A stretch of 39,629 nucleotides of DNA, from NCBI GenBank assembly GCA_021786265.1, contig JAJYNP010000047.1, positions 1-39,629 on the forward strand. The letters are read 5' to 3'. The DNA is from Chloroflexota bacterium. Its GTDB lineage: Bacteria > Chloroflexota > Limnocylindria > Limnocylindrales > CSP1-4. Positions 17,280-25,616 of this stretch are shown one piece after another. The notes below the pieces were generated by a model. That model saw only the letters and a program-made list of their open reading frames with translations, ran no database searches and was not told where the DNA came from. The stretch's first letter is position 1; the number at the start of each line of letters is the position of its first letter. Made by a program: the position numbers and the translations under genes.

Positions 17280-17594
17280 TTACCCGAGCGACAGGACGTA
17301 TCCCACCGCCCCTATTGCAATGCAGCCGAGCGCCACGAACGCGACGAGCGGCGTGGCAGGTGGTGCGCACTCGTAATATGCGTCGACGCGAGCCTTTGAC
17401 GACAACCTCGTCAGGCCGACCGCATCGCGCGCCACCGCCTCACAATCCGACAACACATCGCCTAGGTAAAGACCGAGGGCCGCACCGACGACCAGCGCCC
17501 AGTCGGCTAGTCGTCGTGGATCATCCGCTACACGCGAACCGATTACTCCCAACGCCAAGGTCGACATGACGAGAACCGCCCTGTGTGCGGCCAC
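17280..17594 (-). CDS. Small membrane protein at end of defence operon
   Basis: 104 residues from a GTG at 17594; an ATG at 17567 is possible, and the frame is open to 17711. Hydrophobic segments: AVLVMSTLALGVIG near the start, WALVVGAALGLYLGDVL in the middle and VAFVALGCIAIGAVGYVL at the very C-terminus. A polar stretch (CEAVARDAVGLTRLSSKARV) lies between. It follows the MazG-like gene by 38 bases on the same strand. No family recognised. As the promoter-distal gene of a defence operon it could be a membrane effector or an unrelated passenger. Confidence 0.5.
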   Translation of the reverse strand: MAAHRAVLVMSTLALGVIGSRVADDPRRLADWALVVGAALGLYLGDVLSDCEAVARDAVGLTRLSSKARVDAYYECAPPATPLVAFVALGCIAIGAVGYVLSLG

Positions 17595-17632
17595 GCACCG
17601 ACCTATCACAGTTGGTCGCCGTTCTACGGCGC

Positions 17633-18325
17633 TCAACGTGGCACGCAACGGTCGGGTCCGAGGCACGGTCGCGCATGGCACACCTTGCACGTACCTGGGA
17701 AGACCTTCCACACGGTCTCCGAGAACGACCGCGGGTCATCCCCTTGGTCGGACTGTGCCTTAATGTGGACGCCGACCATCCACGCGAACACGTCGGCGAC
17801 TTCCTCTCGGCATCGCGCCACGTTCGGTTTCAGTATCTCGTTCGCGACCTCGCCAATCTCCTCCATCAAATGAAAGCCTACAGCAGCCCGACCCTGGATC
17901 GCGTTGACCCCGCCATAGATGTCTCGAAACATGTCAACCCAATCGTCCAACGATCCCGGAATGCTCGCGCGCTGCCTCCTGTGGTTGTCAAGAGCAGCCT
18001 GGTCCTTCTCGACCTTCTTCTGGCCAATGCACAGGCAGTTAACGGCCTTCTGGCAGTACGGACAGACCCTGGGGTAACCCTCCCACACCACCTCTTGGAG
18101 ATCCAGGCCGTACTGGTTCGCGAACGCACAAAGCCATGCGAAGACATCGGGGAGGTCGCGCGCGAGATCGCGGTAGTACTCCTTCCGAAAATCCTTCGCC
18201 ACTTCGCCTGCCTCTTCGACGAGATGGAGCCAGATCGCTCCAGGGTCCAGAGGTAGGTTCCGCTCACCATAGATGTCGCGGAACATCTCCTGCCACTGCA
18301 CCAGCGAGTACGGTCGCGTCGCCAT
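17633..18325 (-). CDS. Tandem MazG-like NTP pyrophosphohydrolase with Cys clusters
   Basis: 230 residues in two homologous halves, each opening with W..MFRDIYG (residues 11-20 and 129-138). Each half has an all-alpha NTP-pyrophosphatase signature: EEAGEVAKDF (37-46) with DLPDVFAW (57-64), and EEIGEVANEI (155-164) with EEVADVFAW (174-182). The acidic EExxE and D/ExxD positions that bind Mg2+ are kept in both. Each half ends in a Cys cluster: CPYCQKAVNCLC (88-99), and CKVCHARPCLGPDRC near the C-terminus. MazG-like enzymes hydrolyse (d)NTPs or alarmones. The duplicated domain plus zinc-type clusters is unusual. It is next to a restriction-type operon, so nucleotide depletion on infection is a reasonable but unproven role. 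Confidence 0.78.
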   Translation of the reverse strand: MATRPYSLVQWQEMFRDIYGERNLPLDPGAIWLHLVEEAGEVAKDFRKEYYRDLARDLPDVFAWLCAFANQYGLDLQEVVWEGYPRVCPYCQKAVNCLCIGQKKVEKDQAALDNHRRQRASIPGSLDDWVDMFRDIYGGVNAIQGRAAVGFHLMEEIGEVANEILKPNVARCREEVADVFAWMVGVHIKAQSDQGDDPRSFSETVWKVFPGTCKVCHARPCLGPDRCVPR

Positions 18326-18367
18326 CCCTACCTCCGTTTGACGGTGCCATCTAGCCGGGGGACTTCG

Positions 18368-18955
18368 TTACTGGCCTGCCCGCTGGTCCGGCGGTTGGCC
18401 GGATGTGGACACGAGGAGAGAATGGCCTATCCCCGTCGTTAGGGTGCAGGCCTTCCAGAACAGGCGGGCCGTGGCGACAGAAAAGACAAGAACCGCCAGC
18501 CAACTTAGGCCGAGGGCGGCGCTTGCAGCGGCCCCAATCGTTGAGCCGGTGAGACGTCCGACGGCAATGAGCAGTGAGCCAACACTCACCGTAATCGACG
18601 CCGACGACAGGAACGCCACCCAGACGTACGCCCCAAGGTTGGCAACGACCCATGCCACCATGGCGGCTGACAAGGCGATAACAAGGTCACCGGAGGCGCG
18701 GCCGTGCGCAGAAGTGACGGCGTCGTTTGCGGGACCGAGGCTGATTGCGAGGCCAGCGAACACAAGACCCGCGAAGCCCAACCCCATCTCGCGGACCGCC
18801 TCGGTTTCTCGGCGTCCAGTTTCGTTCCCGACTCGACGCATGAACGTAATCCCGGACGTGACGACGATGCGTACGCCGTAGTAGACCCATGGGAGAGCGA
18901 GCAGAAGGATCAGCACGTCGGCCGATTCTTCATCGGTGACCAGTGCGGAGATCAC
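18368..18955 (-). CDS. Multi-pass membrane protein, unknown
   Basis: 195 residues from a GTG at 18955, four bases after the preceding stop. The open frame continues upstream but there it is antisense-like Arg/Ser-rich sequence overlapping the previous gene. About five hydrophobic spans: VLILLLALPWVYYGVRIVV, GLGFAGLVFAGLAISLG, LVIALSAAMVAWVVANLGAY, ASITVSVGSLLIAVG and ALGLSWLAVLVFSVATARLF. The loop after the first span is charged (MRRVGNETGRRETEAVRE). No family recognised. Its position between a CxxC protein and the MazG-like gene suggests a place in the same operon. Confidence 0.55.
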   Translation of the reverse strand: MISALVTDEESADVLILLLALPWVYYGVRIVVTSGITFMRRVGNETGRRETEAVREMGLGFAGLVFAGLAISLGPANDAVTSAHGRASGDLVIALSAAMVAWVVANLGAYVWVAFLSSASITVSVGSLLIAVGRLTGSTIGAAASAALGLSWLAVLVFSVATARLFWKACTLTTGIGHSLLVSTSGQPPDQRAGQ

Positions 18956-18959
18956 GACA

Positions 18960-19322
18960 CTAGTGAGTGCACGGGGGGAAGCCGAGCAGGTACCCGCACT
19001 GCGCGCAGGTCGCCAGTCCGACCTCGCGGAAGGTCTGGCCCGACGAGCGCGCCATGTCGATGAAACCCTGCACTCTTGAGGTGAGGTCGTCGACGGCCTC
19101 CTGACGTAGGGCAGCCTTCTGCAGAGTCTCTGGCACGCCCAAGCTGCTCGGAGGTCGCGGAACAAGCGCGACTCCAACGATCTGGGACTGCTCGAAGTAG
19201 ATCCGGAGGGCCAGGTCAGACTTGTCGAAAGCGATGACAAACGAGCGGTCGGTGGCCCGGTTGGGTCCCGGCAACAGGTCGAGAACCCGGTGGAACAGGC
19301 TGATGGTCCCTCGACGTCTCAT
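18960..19322 (-). CDS. Small CxxC protein, unknown
   Basis: 120 residues from the ATG at 19322, which overlaps the stop of the preceding gene (ATGA). A mixed alpha/beta N-terminal part (SFVIAFDKSDLALRIYFEQS) is followed by a helix (LTSRVQGFIDMARSSGQTF). A C-terminal ATCAQCGYLLGFPPCTH offers three Cys and one His that could bind a metal. No family recognised. The coupling ties it to the nuclease-like gene upstream. Confidence 0.55.
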   Translation of the reverse strand: MRRRGTISLFHRVLDLLPGPNRATDRSFVIAFDKSDLALRIYFEQSQIVGVALVPRPPSSLGVPETLQKAALRQEAVDDLTSRVQGFIDMARSSGQTFREVGLATCAQCGYLLGFPPCTH

Positions 19323-20617
19323 GGGGCCGGATTCCAGCAACGCTGGAGGGCGCCGGCCAGCCCAGGACCGAAGTCCGAAGGGTCTGGGTCTACGAGCGCG
19401 CGCAGGGCAATCGCAACAGCATCGCCGCCCGAATGGAGATCCAAGACAGCCGCGCGCAGCTGTCGCATCTCAAGAACGGGCATGGCCTGGTCTGCTAACT
19501 GGTCCTCCCAGGGTCCCAAGTCAAGGACGTTCCCGCCGCTGGAAGGTGGATGAAGCAGGAGTTCCATGCTGACCCCGCCTTCGTTGTCAAGGTACCGCTG
19601 GGCGAGGCCATAGGCGTCGTCGGCGCCGAGTGCGGCAGCCAAGTGCAGCGCCCAGACAGCAGCGAAGCCCCCCAGGGCAACAGCAACGTGGTAGTCGCGA
19701 GGACTGAAGATCGACTCGATCTGGGTCAGGAACCATGAGCCAGCACCGTCGACTTTGCACATGAGAGCGGCCAGCAGCGCCCACAGAAACGGGAGGAAGC
19801 CGAAGAAGAAAGTGTCGGCATCCGCGTTTCGACCCGGGACGCACGGCCGCTCGCTTTGCTCCTGGGTTTGCAGCATCGAAAGGCACCTCTGGCCGAAGGC
19901 GGGTCGCAGTTGGGTCAAGAGACCGAGATGGAGCGGACCGGAGAAGTTGACACCCAGCCACGTTTCGTACTGCGTGCCATCGGGAGGGGCACCCCGAACC
20001 TCACCTTCGATGTGTCGCGCCACGTGATCAAGCATGCGCTTGTCGCCGACCGACATCAGCGTGTAGTCATGTAGCCAGTTCGCCCGGAGTCCGATCGCCT
20101 CTGCATGGCGTAATACGTCGTCGAGATCCAGTCCCGGCAGCGGGTCAGCCTCCAGGGACTGGACAAGCCGAATTGGATCGATCACGTCAGACACACGACG
20201 GTGTTCGCTGAGAATGTCGCAGATGAGGCGCGTCGTCGTGCCCGCCGCTGTCGCCAAGTAGACTCGGTAGTTGAACTTGCCAAACAACTCTTGGGCGACG
20301 ACGGGGCGCGTGCTGCGCCGGCCACCTGTGACAACGATGTGAAAGAAGAACAGCGGCTTCTCAAACACGGCGGTCGACTGACTCAAGACTTTTCCAGCAT
20401 TGTGAGCCATCTGACTGCCCGCCCTGCTCTCCACCTCGAAGATGAAGAGGGGAACGATGTCGGTGCCCGAACGAAACCAGGCGACGTCGACCGGCGAATC
20501 CCCTACCGGATCACCCGCGACGTTGTGCTCTGGCCGCAGCACATAACCCAGGGCTTCGCCAAGCGCCAGCATATTGCCGATCCAAAGGCTTCCGGGACTG
20601 AGCGAGTGGCCAGGCAC
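19319..20617 (-). CDS. Nuclease-like protein with ExE variant, unknown C-terminus
   Basis: 432 residues. The N-terminal 90 residues fit a PD-(D/E)XK core: helix Glu21 (LALGEALGY), then SPVDVAWF with Asp44, a strand PLFIFEVES with Glu61 and Glu63, and a following helix (AHNAGKVLSQSTAVF). The usual second acidic-x-Lys is replaced by Glu-x-Glu. The remaining 300 residues are helical with two hydrophobic stretches (FFFGFLPFLWALLAALMC and VAVALGGFAAVWALHLAAAL). It lies 24 bases after the GHKL ATPase and overlaps the CxxC gene, so it belongs to the operon. A role as a restriction or effector nuclease is inferred from weak fold-level pattern only. Confidence 0.6.
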   Translation of the reverse strand: MPGHSLSPGSLWIGNMLALGEALGYVLRPEHNVAGDPVGDSPVDVAWFRSGTDIVPLFIFEVESRAGSQMAHNAGKVLSQSTAVFEKPLFFFHIVVTGGRRSTRPVVAQELFGKFNYRVYLATAAGTTTRLICDILSEHRRVSDVIDPIRLVQSLEADPLPGLDLDDVLRHAEAIGLRANWLHDYTLMSVGDKRMLDHVARHIEGEVRGAPPDGTQYETWLGVNFSGPLHLGLLTQLRPAFGQRCLSMLQTQEQSERPCVPGRNADADTFFFGFLPFLWALLAALMCKVDGAGSWFLTQIESIFSPRDYHVAVALGGFAAVWALHLAAALGADDAYGLAQRYLDNEGGVSMELLLHPPSSGGNVLDLGPWEDQLADQAMPVLEMRQLRAAVLDLHSGGDAVAIALRALVDPDPSDFGPGLAGALQRCWNPAP

Positions 20618-20641
20618 TTGAGGCTCCTCCGCCGTTACCGG

Positions 20642-22210
20642 TCAAGATGCGGCTTCGGCCTCCTCTCGCTCGATGCGCATCTCGATCCGTGAAGGGAGTC
20701 TGAGCAGCTGGTCTTTGATCAATTTGATGGTGTCCGGCCCTATGCCCGCCGATTTGTGAGCGGCCTTCCACTCAGCCACTGCGTCATACGTACTCTGACG
20801 AAGGTAGTTGAGAAAGCCCTCCGCCCCTGAAAGTTCATCCATATACGGATGCGTCGTGTTGAGGACGATGGTGATGTGCTCTGCGGAGGTAGCATCCACG
20901 GCGACGTAAGGATCATTCGGCGACAGGTCCGCCGCCAGGTATCCCAGCACTGTCAAACCTCCGATCATCGCGTCGAAGTCAGGGGTGCGCGTCGCAATGG
21001 ACTCGAGGACGGGGCGGAGAACCGCCGCTGCAACCTCGGGAGGCGGCACAGCGGCGAGCGTGATCAGGTCGGCGATTTCAGGCGACGTCAACTCGTCATG
21101 GAACTGGTCGAGCGCAGCCTTCATCTCCACGTCGGACGGGCCGCGCTCGGAGTCGTCCCGCTTGCGGCGCTTCTTGGCGATGTCGATGTAGGTCGAGGCC
21201 TCGGCCCTCAATTTCTCTTGGACCTCGTCCTCCGTCCCCATCCACAGGATGTCGTCCTTCGTGTGGGTCACGTCGAAGTCATCGAGGTTGATCTCGCCCA
21301 CGATCCGCTGGTTTACCAGATCGTTGGAGCCTTGGATCTGACCGTAGATGCTTTCCGGGCGCCACGAGTCTGGCCAGCCACGCACCACCCTCCCGGCATG
21401 GAGAATGGCGAAGCCGGCCTTCGCCCGGCCGCCCCTGTCCAAGACGCCAAGCCAACCCCACGCTCGCTTGCCGTTCGAGAGCGTGAAGGAGAACGTCTTC
21501 TTGTACCGGCTGCCGTCGCGGGCTTGCAGGTACTGGGCGTCATCATCGGGCCACGTCAGGTTCTCGCCGGCCCACAGTAGGCTGAGTCTTTCCTGCCGGA
21601 GATCTTCCCGATACATCGACCTTAGGAAGTCCTTGATCTTCCCGATGGTCCGGCCCTGAGGTTTCTGATTGAGGTTCCAGATCTCAATGACCGTGTAGTG
21701 CTGGTCCGGTTCGACCGATCGCACCGAGCGCGGGAGCACGTTTGCTCCACTGGCCACCACCTCAACGTCGACCTCGACGCTGTACTCAGTCGGATCGCCG
21801 AGCTTCGTCGTGCGCACGCTCCAGCTGTTGCCGAGCCAACACGCCGCGGTCTTCATGCCCATCCCGTACTTCGATCGACCCGACGTGTCCGCGGGAGGAG
21901 CGCCGATCTGCAGGGCGTGACGAAGCTCGTCCAGCGACATGCCTATTGAGTTATCCGACACGCGAAAGAACCCCTGGTCGCGATCGTAGACGACACCGAC
22001 TTCGAGCTTGTCGGTTGCCGCCGCAAACAATGGGTCCAGCACTGTCCGGTTGTTGAAGTAAGCCTGTGTCGAGTTATCTACGAACTCCGCCAGGGCATAC
22101 CAGGCGGTGTATGAGAGCCGCTTGTACGACCTTATGACGTCGAACCCGAGACCGAGTTCTAGCTGGTCGGTGTCACTATCAGCCTGCCCTTTCACGGCCC
22201 GATCGTTCAT
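20642..22210 (-). CDS. MORC/MutL-like GHKL ATPase
   Basis: 522 residues. All Bergerat-fold motifs are present: N-box ALAEFVDNSTQAYF (Glu42, Asn46), G1 VSDNSIGM (Asp86, Gly90) and G2 GRSKYGMGMKTAA (111-123). A transducer-like domain follows (WGWLGVLDRGGRAKAGFAIL then HAGRVVRG), then DDFDVTHTKDDILW, typical of the GHKL-S5 proteins akin to MORC and MutL. The C-terminus is helical and highly charged. Iyer, Abhiman and Aravind predicted that such ATPases in bacteria work with restriction-modification genes, clamping on or remodelling DNA. Here it lies 12 bases after the small nuclease-like gene and 24 before the larger one, which fits that picture. Confidence 0.88.
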   Translation of the reverse strand: MNDRAVKGQADSDTDQLELGLGFDVIRSYKRLSYTAWYALAEFVDNSTQAYFNNRTVLDPLFAAATDKLEVGVVYDRDQGFFRVSDNSIGMSLDELRHALQIGAPPADTSGRSKYGMGMKTAACWLGNSWSVRTTKLGDPTEYSVEVDVEVVASGANVLPRSVRSVEPDQHYTVIEIWNLNQKPQGRTIGKIKDFLRSMYREDLRQERLSLLWAGENLTWPDDDAQYLQARDGSRYKKTFSFTLSNGKRAWGWLGVLDRGGRAKAGFAILHAGRVVRGWPDSWRPESIYGQIQGSNDLVNQRIVGEINLDDFDVTHTKDDILWMGTEDEVQEKLRAEASTYIDIAKKRRKRDDSERGPSDVEMKAALDQFHDELTSPEIADLITLAAVPPPEVAAAVLRPVLESIATRTPDFDAMIGGLTVLGYLAADLSPNDPYVAVDATSAEHITIVLNTTHPYMDELSGAEGFLNYLRQSTYDAVAEWKAAHKSAGIGPDTIKLIKDQLLRLPSRIEMRIEREEAEAAS

Positions 22211-22222
22211 GCCGATCCTCCA

Positions 22223-23002
22223 CTACTGATGATCTCGGAGCACAAGACGCCCTCCTTCGTTCGCAAGGAGGAACCTGCCACGGAGCGGAAGGGGTGTCGA
22301 CTTGAGCGGACTGAGCCAGACTCTGTCCTTGGTTTCGACTCGGCTCCAATCAGTGAGCGAACCGTGGTACTCAATCTCGTAGCGACGAGTCTCCGCCGGA
22401 CCCAGAGCGGCCGGCGACTCGACGATCAGGAACCTTGGAATGCTCGGGTCCCAACGGCACACGGACAGACCGTCCGCAGGGGGAGTCGGGTAGTCACCGT
22501 TGAGGCGCAGGACGTGGTCATTGCGGGCCGACCGGAAGATCTCAATGGTCGCGAGCAGCGCATCGAACCTCGCCAGCTCCGCTCGCCAGCTCGGGCACGG
22601 GGCGTTCACCACCACCAGCACACGCGGTTGCTGGCCCTTCATCATGTTGCGCAGCGACTCGTGATCCAGACCCGACGCTTGACCCATGAGAAAGGTGGCA
22701 TGCCGAGCGCCGTACGTCCCGGCGGCAAGCTTCTGAACTTGAGGAACAACATGCCCGGTCAAGGAATGATGCGCCAGCTCTGCTTCGCCGACCCACCAGC
22801 GCCGGTATCTGCGATCGATCAGGGCAAAGTCAGGCTTCGCGACGCCGTACTCCGACTCCACCTCTGTCTTGAACGGTGCCAGAACGTACTCGGGAAAGAG
22901 CTTGCCGCCCTCTTGTGTGACCAGTGCTTCGAACTCCGCCTCCCAGTAGGCAGAGCTAGCAACAGCGTCGTACCACTCGCCTTTGATCAGCAGCCTAGCC
23001 AC
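22223..23002 (-). CDS. PD-(D/E)XK-like nuclease candidate, ExE variant
   Basis: 259 residues from a GTG at 23002 that overlaps the helicase stop by eight bases. The open frame runs up to 23314, but that part is antisense-like. The N-terminal core reads EAEFEALVTQEGGKLFPEYV (residues 21-40), then AKPDFALIDRRYRRWWVGEA and EL. It gives Pro57-Asp58 and Glu73-Ala-Glu75, a PD-(D/E)XK pattern with Glu in place of the usual Lys, followed by HVVPQVQKLAAGTYG. The rest is alpha/beta without a family I recognise. Operon position between the helicase and the GHKL ATPase is where a restriction endonuclease is expected. Activity is uncertain because of the K-to-E change. Confidence 0.65.
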   Translation of the reverse strand: MARLLIKGEWYDAVASSAYWEAEFEALVTQEGGKLFPEYVLAPFKTEVESEYGVAKPDFALIDRRYRRWWVGEAELAHHSLTGHVVPQVQKLAAGTYGARHATFLMGQASGLDHESLRNMMKGQQPRVLVVVNAPCPSWRAELARFDALLATIEIFRSARNDHVLRLNGDYPTPPADGLSVCRWDPSIPRFLIVESPAALGPAETRRYEIEYHGSLTDWSRVETKDRVWLSPLKSTPLPLRGRFLLANEGGRLVLRDHQ

Positions 23003-24212
23003 GGGCGGCCACTGACGCTTTCTGCCACGAGACCGAACGCGCGCCCACAAGGTCCGCGGCCTCGCCGGCGAGCCGCCGGTGCTCGGGTTCACTCGCGTAG
23101 ATCGTGTACACCGTCGCGCTCGCCTTTCCAGGTGCCGGCCGCAGCACGCGGCCCAGACGCTGGATCCGTTGACGGGTGCTGGCCGTCGAGCTGGCGATGA
23201 CAGCAACGCGCGTCTCCGGAACGTTGACCCCTTCGTCCAACGCGCGACACGTGACCAGAACCTCGAATGCACCGCGGCGGAAGAGGCGGAGATTGTCGCG
23301 GCGGACAACTCCATCGATCCGACTGTGGTAGATCGTGGCGCTCACGCCGCGGCGGCGGAGCGCCTCGTAGATCTGATTGGCCGCTGGAATGCGCTCGTGA
23401 AAGACCAGGGTGCGAGCCCCGCGGTTGTCTTCAATTAGCCGGATGGTTACGGGGATCCTCATCGATGCTTGCGCAGCGACCGCCGCACGTTGCTGCAGCA
23501 GTCGGCGCACCGCAGGTTCGACGTCCTCACCGGCGTGGAGTCTCCGCAGTTGAACGGCGATCTTCTTGGTGAGACGCTCGTACTCGCTGAGCTCTCGCAC
23601 CGACATGTCGACGCCAATGTTCACAAGATCAAAAGGGGCGACGACCCCGTCTGCTGCGGCTGCGTTGTAGTCGTACGTGTACACCAAGGGTCCCAACGAT
23701 GGGACGAGCAGCTCCTCCATCCCGGCATCGTAGTCGCGCTCCGGGGTGGCAGACATGCCGAGCGTGGCCGCGTAGCGCGCGGAGAGCGCCTTCGAATTCT
23801 CGGGGGTTGCCGCACGATGGCACTCGTCAACGACGAGCATCGAACGTTCGGCCGGAATCCGCTGATGCAGCACGCGGCTTGTGTTGAGCACTACCAAGTT
23901 GACGTCACGCCACCCACGGGCGTGCCCCTCGCCAGAGAACGTGCCGATGTCGCTCTCGCCCAACCCCATGTCCTCACTCAGGCTGACGTACCACTGGTCG
24001 AGCAGGGCGAGTGTTGGTACCAGCACGAAGATCAGGCCACCAGGTTGACTATTCCGGTACGCCGCCATGCACATCTCGGCGAAAAGAGTCTTGCCGGCAC
24101 CCGTTACGACGCTGACGATGCCTCGGCGGCCCGCGGCCTCCCAGGCCTCGACAGCCTGCATCTGCCAATCCCTCGCTGGCGTCGACACGCGCCACGCCAC
24201 GGGGACGTTCAC
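22995..24212 (-). CDS. SF2 DEAD/DEAH-type DNA helicase
   Basis: 405 residues from a GTG that overlaps the methyltransferase stop (GTGA). Motif I VTGAGKT is at 36-42, motif II VVDECH at 127-132 and motif III SATPER at 154-159. Motif IV-V regions are RTLVFHERI and LVTCRALDEGVNVPET, and motif VI is QRIQRLGRVLRPA. The order and spacing match the XPB/RAD25-like branch of superfamily 2. There is no nuclease domain attached. As the partner of a methyltransferase, a nuclease candidate and a GHKL ATPase, it would translocate on or open DNA in a restriction complex. Confidence 0.9.
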   Translation of the reverse strand: MNVPVAWRVSTPARDWQMQAVEAWEAAGRRGIVSVVTGAGKTLFAEMCMAAYRNSQPGGLIFVLVPTLALLDQWYVSLSEDMGLGESDIGTFSGEGHARGWRDVNLVVLNTSRVLHQRIPAERSMLVVDECHRAATPENSKALSARYAATLGMSATPERDYDAGMEELLVPSLGPLVYTYDYNAAAADGVVAPFDLVNIGVDMSVRELSEYERLTKKIAVQLRRLHAGEDVEPAVRRLLQQRAAVAAQASMRIPVTIRLIEDNRGARTLVFHERIPAANQIYEALRRRGVSATIYHSRIDGVVRRDNLRLFRRGAFEVLVTCRALDEGVNVPETRVAVIASSTASTRQRIQRLGRVLRPAPGKASATVYTIYASEPEHRRLAGEAADLVGARSVSWQKASVAARG

Positions 24213-25150
24213 AGTTTGGTGTCTAGGCCCGCGAAGCGGCCCTGCGACCCGACGACGTAGTCGGCAACCGGCTCAATTGCGACCCATCGCCGGCCGAGCC
24301 CTTCGGATGCAGCCCCGGTCGTATTGCTCCCTGCGAACGGATCCAATACCTCGTCCCCGGGTTCGGTCAGTAGACGGACGAAGAACTCCGCGAGTCCAAG
24401 GGGCATCCGGGCCGGATGAAATGGAAGCCCGTGCGTGCGGCAATACCGTTGGTACTCGTCCGTTGACGCCGTGTTGGCGAACGTCAGCACGTTCGATGGA
24501 ATGGCGCCACCGTTGTCCCGCAGGAATGAGACATCTCCGATGTGGTGCTCCGAGGGCCGACGTCCGGCGTTGTACTCGCCAACGGACAGCAGGTGCTGCA
24601 TACGCGAGCTGTAGGTCTTGAGGACGCGTCGATTGTCGGCCTTCGGGCGATCCGATGGTGACATCCACCAAAGGTGTGTGAAGGAGTCCTTCACTCGGAT
24701 GCGCTCCACATTGACCCACTGCGCAGGGGTTGGGAGACGAGCCGGGTTGTTGAAGACGAACTGCTGACACAGGTTGAAGGTGCCCTTGTCGAGCAGTGCC
24801 AAGAGGCTGCGGAGGCCGAGGGTTGACATCACCGGCCGCCCAGCCATCCAGGCATTGCCAAGCTCAACGACGAGCGATCCCGTGGGCGCGAGAACGGCGC
24901 GAAACGGATCGGCAAACGACGCCAGCCACTCGACGTAAGCCTCACCTTGCAGGTTGCCGTACTTCTTCTTGTTGTTCAGCGGGAACGGCGGCGAGGTGAA
25001 GATGAGCTGGAACTGCTTGCCGCGCCGCGCCAGTGCCGGCAGTACGACTTCAGCCTTGGCCTGGTACATGCGACCCAAGGCGGTCTCGTAGGCGATCTTC
25101 GGCTCAGTCGCGACGTCTCGCGGAGGTTGGGGCTCCATTGGACTGTTCAT
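24209..25150 (-). CDS. N4-cytosine DNA methyltransferase, PvuII-like
   Basis: About 313 residues from an ATG at 25150; 25138 is possible, and the frame is open to 25327. Catalytic motif IV is FTSPPFPLNNKKKYGNLQGE (TSPPF at 52-56). Motif I, DPFAGSNTTGA, comes late (about 270), so this is a beta-class enzyme. TSPPF, the NKKKYGN tail, WVNVERIRVKD and the RRPSEHHIG / DNGGAIPSNVL block strongly resemble M.PvuII and relatives, which make N4-methylcytosine in CAGCTG. The target here need not be the same. No PvuII-type endonuclease or C protein follows; instead there is a helicase/GHKL operon. It is the first gene of that operon and would mark self DNA. Confidence 0.87.
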   Translation of the reverse strand: MNSPMEPQPPRDVATEPKIAYETALGRMYQAKAEVVLPALARRGKQFQLIFTSPPFPLNNKKKYGNLQGEAYVEWLASFADPFRAVLAPTGSLVVELGNAWMAGRPVMSTLGLRSLLALLDKGTFNLCQQFVFNNPARLPTPAQWVNVERIRVKDSFTHLWWMSPSDRPKADNRRVLKTYSSRMQHLLSVGEYNAGRRPSEHHIGDVSFLRDNGGAIPSNVLTFANTASTDEYQRYCRTHGLPFHPARMPLGLAEFFVRLLTEPGDEVLDPFAGSNTTGAASEGLGRRWVAIEPVADYVVGSQGRFAGLDTKL

Positions 25151-25616
25151 GGGCCGGGCGAGACCTACGTCCACAGAACCTCCGGGAAGGGGCGGGAAGA
25201 CCGCCGTCAGTCTACCGGCCGCTGATCCGGACATGGGAGCCGCCGCAGGGACCCCACGTAACGGCATCGGTGTGGCCGCCCCACCGCCAGGACGTTCGAC
25301 CCACGAGGGAACCCGTTCGATCCGCACCTTGGACCTAGTCGCTCCTTCGCGCTCCGATTCCGACTAGCCATAGTCTCAGGGCGGCTTCTCGGCGTCGCGT
25401 CGCTTCCCCCTTGACCGCCCTGACGTCAGGCGTTTGGCCGGCACGCGGCTGAGGTCATAGTGGACGGCCGCATCGATTCCCGCAAGCGAGCATCCCGGTC
25501 TGCCAAGCAGACACGGGCTTGGCGGCCGCCCTGCACCAGAAGGACCGAGCCAGGTTTCGGGGCGGGCGCGGTCGGGCGACTGCTGCGCACGGATCCACGG
25601 TCCCGACGATGCTGCC
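25151..25616. other. Intergenic region upstream of the defence operon
   Basis: About 466 bases between the methyltransferase start and the end of the minus-strand hypothetical gene. It should hold the operon promoter, which I cannot place. The methyltransferase frame stays open to 25327, so a longer N-terminus is possible. A 9-base inverted repeat lies at 25376-25423. Other open frames here are Arg/Pro-rich shadows. Confidence 0.4.
25376..25423 (-). terminator. Inverted repeat after the 25617-26753 gene
   Basis: TCAGGGCGG (25376-25384) and CCGCCCTGA (25415-25423) are perfect complements around a 30-base loop. They lie downstream of a minus-strand gene and upstream of the defence operon, so they may separate the two transcripts. 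The loop is long and there is no T-tract. Confidence 0.3.

Noticed and set aside
24209..25150. Classical PvuII-type restriction-modification system
   Set aside because: The methyltransferase is PvuII-like, but no PvuII endonuclease or controller gene is adjacent. The partners are a helicase and a GHKL ATPase.
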